This document shows, piece after piece, positions 56,025-64,000 of a stretch of 64,000 nt of DNA. Origin of the DNA: Labia minor. Taxonomy: Eukaryota > Arthropoda > Insecta > Dermaptera > Spongiphoridae. Numbering within the stretch: the first letter of the stretch is position 1; each line of letters opens with the position of its first letter. The notes below the pieces were generated by a model. That model had not been told where the DNA came from and did no database searches. It saw only the letters and a program-made list of their open reading frames with translations. Location of the stretch: assembly GCA_963082975.1 (NCBI GenBank), contig OY720346.1:38467787-38531786 (forward strand), written 5' to 3'. Position numbers and translations under genes: made by a program.

Positions 56025-57359
56025 TGATCTCGCCAGAGATAGTTTTGCGATCACGAAAATTTTTGATGTCGAGATTTTGATGTTTTTATACGTTTAAGGT
56101 TCTTTTCACTAAGGATGAGAAAAATGTCTGTGTGTGTGTATACCCTCCATTCTAAAAGAAACCGAACTTTTTAAAAAAACAAAAAACCAATGTATATTTT
56201 GGAACAAATCATTTTTATTAATCAATGTATTCCCCTTATGCACCGATACATAAATTTGCACGCTCCAACAAGTTGTAAACGACTTCTCCATGTCCTTTAT
56301 TGGAATGGTCTTTAGGACGTCAGTCGTCGCCTTCTCAATAGCTTGCGTGCCACTTTCCTTTCATCGTCAAATGCAGTTTAGGGAACAGATAGAAGTCGCG
56401 CGGAGCCAGATCTGTTGAATAGGGCGAATGATGCAAATGAATAACGTGATTTTTGACCGAAAATTCAGTTACAAGTCGCGAACGCTGTTATGGAGCATTA
56501 TCGTGCAAAAGAGTCCAACAGCCGATTTCTCGATATTCTGGCCGAATACGACGAATGCTTGCCAGCAAACGCTTCATGGCGCCTAAGTAAAACTCTCCAG
56601 TGGCTGTCTGACCGGGTGTAACAAATTCTTTGATGAATTCACGCACTTTTTCGATATTTTCTTCCGATAATCCGGTTCTGGGACGGCCTGATCTTTCGTC
56701 ATCATCTACTCGATTTGAATAGCCCGAACCACTCGTAAACTTGCGTACGGGATAGACAATCATCACCATATGCATTTTGTAGTATTTGGTGCGTTTCAGT
56801 AAAATTACCAAGTAATACCAAGTTTAACACAAAAATCAATTGCAGCTCTTTGTTTGGAACTCATTTTCCGACCGATGTAGAAAACACACTGACATTTGAA
56901 ACAAAATAACTTTTGTTGTATGCATCCAAATGTCATGAGATTTATACCAGTTGTCAATGAGGGACTAAGCCATCTACGGGTAAAATATTACAACTGATGG
57001 CATTAGTGTTACTATTTTTTTTAAAAAAGTTCGGTTTCTTTTGGAATGGAGGGTGTATGTAGACACAAGATTAAGCAAAAACGCTTTGAGCTAGAATAAT
57101 GAAATTTGGTACACGGCATTATTCAAAATTCGTAGTTTTCTATCAACTTTTAAAAAATGTAGTTCATCCGGAAGTGGGTCATTACCTACAACGTTTTCAT
57201 TTTTTTTCCTTAAACTGACCGTAAAAATAAAGACATATGTTTGATAGATTTTCACATGATTAAAAATTGTATAAAATTGTATAAAATAATTTAATTAATT
57301 TAATTTAATTTAAATATAATAAATGTTAATTAATCCAATTCAAATTACGAGAAGTCCAG
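56025..57359 (+). mobile_element. Family B element split by a mariner
   Basis: Begins CTCGCCAGAGATAG, is interrupted at the GTGTGTGTA/TGTAGACA junction by the mariner at 56141-57055, and continues 'aacgctttgagctagaataa'. The module and 'aaactgaccgtaaaaataaa' follow. The paired-arm region (CACGCGCC...) and the terminal hairpin are deleted; it ends 'tacgagaagtccagat'. Confidence 0.88.
56141..57055 (-). mobile_element. Mariner element, 915 bp, first catalytic region deleted
   Basis: Terminal inverted repeats ACCCTCCATTCTAAAAGAAA and the complement of TTTCTTTTGGAATGGAGGGT, flanked by TA on both sides. The minus strand encodes DDERSGRPRTGLSEENIEK (linker), VREFIKE joined directly to FVTPGQTATGEFYLGAMKRL, then HDNAP (second catalytic Asp). 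After stops and frameshifts comes HSPYSTDLAPRDFYLFPKLH (third Asp). The segment with the second DNA-binding helix and first catalytic Asp is missing, and the first helix-turn-helix is decayed. The transposase is dead, but the ends look intact enough for mobilisation in trans. Confidence 0.92.
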
Positions 57360-58386
57360 ATTTTTTTAAATTATAATTATCATATAACAATAAAATGATT
57401 TTTGTTTTTTTTTTTTGACAAAACATTTTTACTTAATTTACAATTTATTAATAACATTGTTTTTAAACAATTGTGTAATTTCCTCTCGTATAAATGGTGG
57501 AAAAAAAACAGGGTTTCAATCTAATGTCAACTCCATTTACTCCATTTACGAGGTAGAATACAAACAGACATTCTAAAGGGGAAAACGGAATCGACTACGA
57601 AAGCCTAATCCTTTTTTTAAGCTAAAGGTAAATGCCATGGAAGGAGGGTGGGGTGCATATTTAAGAAAAAGAATAAAAACTTGATCCCTTTCATACTTCC
57701 ACCTTTATACAAATAGGTTACATATACAAATGTGATTTGTTGAAATGGTTAAGGGAAAGTTAAGTACTTAAGTATTAGTTTAATCTTTAATAATTATCTA
57801 TTCAAAAGCTATGCTATATAGATATTGTATAACTAGTAAATATATCCGTTGCCAATTTATTATTTACCTGCATAATATGCTTTGTGTTGTGTTTACATAC
57901 ATTTCATCATGTTAAATTAATCAGATAGATAAAAATATAAAGTACACTTAATTAAATATTAAAAATAAATAAATAAGTATATAAGTTTATTTTTTTCAGT
58001 GTCCTTTAAGTGTTTGGCAATCTCCACCACCGACTCTCCCTCTTGAAGATTAAATACATTTATAAATAAAGTTTAGATATTAATTAAACTTTACTGAAGA
58101 GTATATTTGTTCATTTAGTTAATTTTTAATTAAAATATTGAGTTTATAAAATTTTTCTTTAATTAATTATATTTTTTAAACTTTAACGGAAGTTTCAAGT
58201 TGATTTAAGCAGCAACTACTCGTAATTTGAGATTTTACAAAATAAATGTAATCAGTTGATATGGGATAGGAAAGGAAAAACTCACTCTTAATGTAAATGT
58301 TTCATTCAATGTTTCATTAATTAGGAATTATTTATTTGATGTAATATTCAAGTTTGAAATTTAAAATTTTACCAAAATATAAGCAA
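57360..58386. other. AT-rich stretch with a GC-elevated patch
   Basis: 57530-57700 is less AT-rich (GGAAAACGGAATCGACTACG, CCATGGAAGGAGGGTGGGG). No frame or repeat recognised. Confidence 0.4.
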
Positions 58387-58585
58387 GTTTGAATAATGTC
58401 TGTGTTCCAAATTTCATTATTCTAGCTCAAACCGTTTTTGCGGAATCACACACACACACAGAGAGACAGATATTTTACTCAACATCACAAGTGAAAATGA
58501 CTCAAGGTCCTTCAAAACGTATAAAAACATCAAAATCTCGAGATCGAAAATTTTCGTGATCACAATAGTATCTCTGGCAAGATAG
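58387..58585 (-). mobile_element. Family B element, 5' third only
   Basis: Minus copy from 'gaataatgtctgtgttccaa' to 'agtatctctggcaagatag', including an expanded CA stretch (58447-58460). The other two thirds are absent. Confidence 0.82.
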
Positions 58586-59428
58586 AAAAAACATATTATA
58601 TGAATGTAATATTATTATTATTATTATTATTTGTTTATTAAGATTTAATCATGATATTTAGTTTAGTATCCTATTTTTAAATTTTAATAAATAAATAATC
58701 TTTCTAAATTTCAGTGTTTTAGAATATTTTGAGAGTCAGAACGCTATCAATATCTATTAATAAATAATTATAAGCTAGATAAAATATTTTTAAATAAGTG
58801 AAAAAATATTCCAAAAAATCTAAATACATTAATAAAATAAAAAAAATCGTAATATATTATAAAAATAAATTACATAGTTCTATTATGAATGTAAATAAAC
58901 CAATATTTATGTGTATATGTTTATAATATTCAAATAAATATATATTTTATAAAATTAATTTGGATATTTATAGTATAAAAGGATATTTTGGTTATTAAAT
59001 GAAAGTTATAATACACAAAAGTGTTTGTTGTTGGTTGCTCGTTTTCTCTAATCTACTTTAAACCTTCCTCCATTCCTTCCTTTATTCGGAATGTTTATGA
59101 AAAGTAGAAAGCAAACTTTAAATTTCATCAAAGACTAGGAGATAAATTAGTTGACAAGAGTACATATTTTCTCATCTAATTTTCTTCTAAATAAATGATT
59201 TTTATTAAAAAGTTTTCGTAAAATATTTAATTAATTTAATGTAAAGAGAAAATTTACTAGATATAATAAATAATTAATTAAATACTTGTAAAGGTAAAAT
59301 GATTATAGATTTTAAATTGGTGTTTCTATAAAAATAAAATAGAAAAAATATTAAATATTGGATCACTTTTTCACTAAAATCGGCTAACCAGAAGTGCTAC
59401 TTTACATCAGTGATTTTACAATATTTTT
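58586..59428. other. AT-rich stretch with (ATT)n
   Basis: ATT repeat at 58612-58632. Nothing else recognised. Confidence 0.45.
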
Positions 59429-60013
59429 ACTATCTCGCCAGAGATAGTATTGCGATCACGAAAATTTTCGATGTCGAGATTTTGATGTTTTTATACGTTT
59501 TGCAAGTCCCTGAATCATTTTCACTATGGTTGAGAAAAATGTGTATGTATGTAGACAAGATTACGCAAAAACGGTTTGAGCTAGAATAATGAAATTTGGT
59601 ACACAGACATTATACAAAATTCGTAGTTTTCCTTCAACTTTTGAGAAATGTAGTTCTTTCGGAAGAGGAACATTACCTACCACGTTTTCATTTATGATTC
59701 ATTCATTCCTCTAAACTGACCGTAAATATAAAGATATATATTTGATAGTTTTCCAGATGATTAAAAATTGTATAAAACTGTTATATATAGAACTTCAGCT
59801 TGATTGTAGTAAGTATCAGAATTAATTATTTAACACTGCAAATCACGCGCCACCACAAGTGGTGCCATCAACAAAAAGCCAAAAATGAGCTGGTTTAATA
59901 AATATTATTTATTAATTTTAATTTATAATTTAATTAATTTAATTTAAATATAATATATGTGTTAATTAATCCAATTTAAATTTGCGAGATAGTCGATTGG
60001 AGACACTCCAGAT
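59429..60013 (+). mobile_element. Family B element, full length
   Basis: Clean copy from ACTATCTCGCCAGAGATAGT to 'gattggagacactccaga', with T runs outside both ends. The 5' hairpin ACTATCTC-GCCA-GAGATAGT is perfect. All blocks are present, so this is the best reference for the family. No open frame. Confidence 0.93.
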
Positions 60014-60710
60014 TTTTTTACACGGGTTTTCTTGTAAACGGATTATTGACGGATAATTATTTAAATTTGCCCTCTTTAAATAACTCTGAAAGAGCTCAAA
60101 TGATATTTTTTATAAATTATTTCGTATAATTAATCCTATAAATGAAATTACTAACGCTCTCAAATTGTTAAAAACAAATTAAATATTGAAAATATTGATA
60201 ATTAATAGAAGGAAATGATCAAATGGGGGATGGTAAGCGAGAGTTGTATGATGCTCGCACCAAATAATTTATTATTCTATTTTAATATGCTCAACTTAAT
60301 ATTAAATTAATATGAATGTGTGATATTTACGAGATTGTTATCTATTATTATATTACTATTATATTATTATTATACTATTATTAGATTTAATTGAAGTTAA
60401 AATGTTCATTGGTACTTGTTGGTATTTCATGATTTGGTATTATAGTTTTAGTCTCTATTTGTCCGAGTTTATATATCGTGGTACAAACTAGCATTGAATT
60501 GATGTGAATCCTTCTACATTACCGATTAACTAATGGATTTTTAATTAAGTAGTAAAATAGAAAGTTATTTTTTTTTATTTATATGATCGAATTGCAGTTG
60601 ATAATTCACACAAAATTTAACTTTGACAAATATTCATTTAATTTAAACTTTAAGCCATCTTTAAATGGTTGTAATAAAATTTCAATAGATATTTTAACCT
60701 TTTGGTAAAT
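60014..60710. other. AT-rich stretch, nothing recognised
   Basis: An ATT/TTATTA run lies near 60340-60385. No gene seen. Confidence 0.45.
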
Positions 60711-60945
60711 GTGCCAGACAGTAGCCAAAGGCGATTAACTCCACATAAACAAATTGAGAAAATGAAGCCCAAAGTTCACAGTTTGTATTAAATTCAGGAG
60801 TTAATGATGACAGAAAAATGAGTATTGCATTGCAATATTAAGATTATTAAGTGCATTATTCACTTCATATTTTGCAGATTACATTACATTATATTACTAT
60901 CAAAATTTTAAAAATTGGAGTTAATCGGTTTGGCTTCTGTGTGTG
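60711..60945 (+). mobile_element. MITE family E copy
   Basis: Begins GTGCCAGACAGTAGCC (diverged) and 'ggcgattaactcc', has the central 'gtattgcattgcaatatta' and ends 'ggagttaatcggtttggctt' with TCTGTGTG. Inverted termini are recognisable but decayed at both tips. Confidence 0.82.
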
Positions 60946-61607
60946 AATCAGAATATAACCTAAAATTTTTCATTCTAATAAGGAAAAGTTACATACTTAT
61001 ATTATTTATTTAATTATAAATTATTTATTATTTTTTTATAAATTATATTGCAAATTATATAAAATCATAAATAGATTTGGGAAAAAAAAACTTAAAAATA
61101 TATACCATTCAAATTTTGATTTAGAGAAAAAAATTTAAAGATAGAAAAAATCGTAAAGGAAAAATTACTTTCGCACAAAGCCATGAAAATAAACGATTAT
61201 AGTTTTTCGATGTATGATGGAATCAAAGAAGGTTTAAAAAAATAATTTCTCGGCAAAGAATGCTGAGTCGTGACAAAACTAGGTCTATTTTTCCAGGGTG
61301 ACAAATAAAAAAAATATTATAGGAAGAGTAAATGTAATGATAATTTATAACATTTGAATAAGTACCTGTAAATTTTAATGTAGCAGTGTGAAAAGTCTGA
61401 CAGTATTCCTTCAAAAAAAACATGAAATAAAACAAGAAATAATATTATATATAAAACAAATAATTTCGTAATTATTATAAAATATTTAGAAAATATATAA
61501 TAATTTAAGGGTTGATTAACAATAAATTTTGAAAATGCTATTATAATTGTAAAGAAGAAAGTTGTATATTATAATGTATACAGCATCATTTAGAATTAAA
61601 ATGATAA
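60946..61607. other. AT-rich stretch, nothing recognised
   Basis: No coding or repeat match seen. Confidence 0.45.
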
Positions 61608-63079
61608 TCTATATATATAAAACACACACATTGCTCAGAATTTAAAAATTTCTGCATATCTTGACTTTAGAATTTTTCATGTGTGTCTGTTATAACGATA
61701 ATTATGCTAATATTATTTTATAAATTGTCTCAAGTCCCTAACTTTGCATTTTCTCAAATTTGTATTTAGCAATACATAATGGTATAACATTTAAGAATTA
61801 CGAATTTTTCTGTTTCTTATATTCAAATTTAAATTCAGCATAGAAATTCTATTTAACTGAAATATTTTATAAATTAACTGATCAGATGTTTTTTTGTGTG
61901 TAATTATAAAAAAGATAACATGAAAATATATATATTAGTTCAATAGCTCTTGCTTGAAATCAAAATAAGAAAAACAAGTAAATATATTGGGAGTTGTCTT
62001 AAGATATATACAATAGAATATAGAATACGAGTAATATATAATATATATAATGTAACGCCTATGCTGTTTAGCTAATAGAAGCTTTCAAGCTTTAAAATTA
62101 TTTCCAAATTTATAATTAATTCATTCTAATAAAATATCTGCCTTTATAATCAATTGTATTTTTTTAATGCAGATTAAAAATACTTTGAAACTGTTCTTAA
62201 TCAATGTATCACATATTAATTTTTCGTTATTATAACTTTTAATGAAATAATAATATTTAGATATATTTCAGACACATAATAAAATTCTTGTTTAATAAAT
62301 GAAAGTTTTAAAAACTGACCTTTTCTATTATCTATAATTAAAAGAGAATGTTAAAATGATTTCTATTTAAATTTCAATTGATTTTTGATTTTGATAATCA
62401 TGTAGAATTCTCAGAAAATAATTGATATTGAAAGAATAAATATTTATCAGAATTTATCATTTTTTTAGATAAATTAAACAGTAAATTACAAGATAAAAGA
62501 GAAAATAGAATAAATGTAGAATAAATGTCACTTCAAATTGAAAATAAAAAAATTATATTTACTTAAATGAATAATAATATCCAAATATATATTAAACAAA
62601 TCAACTCATATTGAATAGAAAATATTAAAAAATAGAAGAATAATAATAAATAGAAATATATATACCAATATATATATATATATATATATAGGGTACGATA
62701 TATAATATATCCTATTATATTAAATAACATGAGAATGAAATAGAAAAGAGATTAATTAGAAGAAAAGATGATATATACATTTTCAAATTCTAATAAAATG
62801 TGTAAATAATTTTAAATTAAATTTTGAGTAATGTGCAGATATATCACGTTAAATATATATATATATATATATTAATAAATAAAATATCATTCATAATATG
62901 AATATGAAATACAAAACAAATATGATATTTTTCTATTAAAATAATTATTAAAAAAATCAGTAAATCATTTGAGACTTTATTACAATGATGGTAGAGGTGA
63001 TGTTAATTGATCGCTTTATATTGGTGAATTATGATAATTTCAATAGAAAATACACTTACGCTTTTGATATAGTAGAGAG

Positions 63080-63185
63080 AAAGAGTGTCATCGCCGCCCG
63101 CCTGGTTTGAGTTGGCATGCGCACTCACACAACGAAATCGACTGACTGAGCGTTGACTCGACTAGGAGCTCCTGACATTTAGGCA
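63080..63185. other. GC-elevated segment within the Helitron
   Basis: CATCGCCGCCCGCCTGG and neighbours (GCATGCGCACTCACACAACG) contrast with the AT-rich element. No frame is recognisable. It may be host sequence picked up by the Helitron or a later insertion. Confidence 0.4.
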
Positions 63186-63562
63186 ACCTACAATACAAGC
63201 CACCCAATTTAAACTTGAAATATTTAAATAGTATTCTCTATTATTAATTATTATTCGTATTAATTCTGCATCTAATATTTCCATAAAAATTTTTAATAAT
63301 TTTAAAATAAATTTATATATTTGATTTTCTAATATAAGAAACGAATGGTTATCAATTTTAATGGAATTTAGAAAAAAAATAAACAAATAAAAATTTTAAA
63401 AGAAACTATTGGAAAATAAAATATGAATAATAGTATAATATCAAGATAATTACAAGATGATAGATATATCATATATATTAGGTTTTTTGGAGTATTCTTT
63501 TGATATTTTCATAAATGGGTATAAATAGAATTAATCAAAATAGCAAAGTAAAGAGCTATCAA

Positions 63563-63679
63563 AAGAAGGGACGTAAGAGAGATGGGACAAGGGCTCAGGA
63601 TAGGGACACTTAAAGAAATGTGGTTGTTACGGCCAAGCACTTTCGAGTACTTTTGAGCCACATAGATAGATAGATATAA
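63563..63679 (+). mobile_element. LINE 3' tail inside the Helitron copy
   Basis: 'aagggacgtaagagagatgg' through 'gggacactt', 'gccaagcactttcgagta' and a GATA tail match 40270-40382. They are followed by the same TATAACATATACAATA that forms the right target duplication in the 37352 copy. Confidence 0.88.
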
Positions 63680-63893
63680 CATATACAATAATAATAATAT
63701 ATATAATTAATTTACTGATTAAATTAAAATATATTTTAAATAAGAACACAAAAAGAAATGAATGTTTCATGTAATATACTGATTGAAACAAAATGGATGA
63801 AAACCTTTTACTACTTTCAACCACCAAATACTATGTACCACTCGGAGCCCCCGTTTAGGTGTGAAGAGCGTCGAAGGCGCTCTGAGCAGCTAA

Positions 63894-64000
63894 TATATAG
63901 TAATATATTTAAAGATTATAGTTACTTCTCTGAATGAATTTAAAAATTAATTAAACAATTCATAAATAGATAAAGTCAAAATTGAATTACTATTCAAACT
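63894..64000. other. AT-rich stretch to the window end
   Basis: Nothing recognised. Confidence 0.4.

Larger units (their letters stand above)
61608..63893 (+). mobile_element. Non-autonomous Helitron, second copy with both ends
   Basis: The 5' end TCTATATATATAAAAC follows A and continues 'cattgctcagaatttaaaaa' as in the 37352 copy. The 3' end has stem AGAGCGTC-GAA-GGCGCTCT and CTAA before T at 63890-63893. Internal sequence shared with copy 1 includes 'ataaattgtctcaagtc' and 'gcattttctcaa'. It contains the tail of the LINE (63563-63679) followed by the same downstream sequence. The middle (about 61810-63560) does not match copy 1 by eye. Confidence 0.8.

Overview
This window looks like a piece of a very AT-rich arthropod-type eukaryotic genome. 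Nearly all of it is non-coding and packed with degraded, nested transposable elements. The signs are (TA)n and other microsatellites throughout, many mariner/hAT/LINE/SINE/Helitron remnants, no dense gene array, and long open frames that are nearly all chance frames or transposon debris. I cannot name the species. The mariner, LINE and repeat types fit an AT-rich arthropod, but no sequence here is diagnostic.

Only one stretch looks like a host protein-coding exon: 40691-40772 on the + strand, 82 bp between a good splice acceptor and a GTAAGA donor. Its reading frame begins VQNWALKFG and resembles the N-terminal region of voltage-gated calcium-channel alpha-2/delta subunits. If so, most or all of the window is the giant introns of that gene. 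About a dozen islands of clearly higher GC and no recognisable repeat (for example 8.5-8.9, 10.9-11.2, 12.7-12.9, 32.9-33.1, 42.0-42.3 and 54.3-54.5 kb) stand out and are candidate regulatory or unannotated exonic sequence.

The repeats form several families. Family A (~630 bp; full copies at 5354, 20204, 43629 and 48763, plus diverged A2 copies) and family B (~600 bp; at least nine copies) have different ends. They share a flanking A/T-run target, terminal or subterminal hairpins and a common internal module, so they look like two branches of one non-autonomous superfamily. A Helitron family has two copies with both ends (37352-40615 and 61608-63893) and one 3' end (35596-35780). hAT-like elements with 8-bp target duplications (26519-27586, 27011-27162, probably 23235-23420) and related ones (29297-30023, 54579-54862) are present. 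So are several mariner remnants (10.1, 18.3, 22.1, 24.9, 46.8 and 56.1 kb), a LINE family with a (GATA)n tail, a second LINE fragment (45.0 kb), an endonuclease-domain LINE fragment (7.4 kb), two tRNA-derived SINE families, a 228-bp inverted-repeat MITE family with three copies, and two long-hairpin (foldback) elements.

The nesting gives a relative chronology. A inserted into A (5.3-6.5 kb), A into B (20.2 kb), mariner into B (56.1 kb), hAT into A2 (23.2 kb), and LINE plus a second hAT MITE lie inside a hAT (26.5-27.6 kb). A LINE inserted into a Helitron with a 16-bp target duplication, and a second Helitron copy carries the same LINE tail at the same place, so the composite was probably copied onward. 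No system with an intact autonomous protein was found; all transposase and reverse-transcriptase genes seen here are broken.
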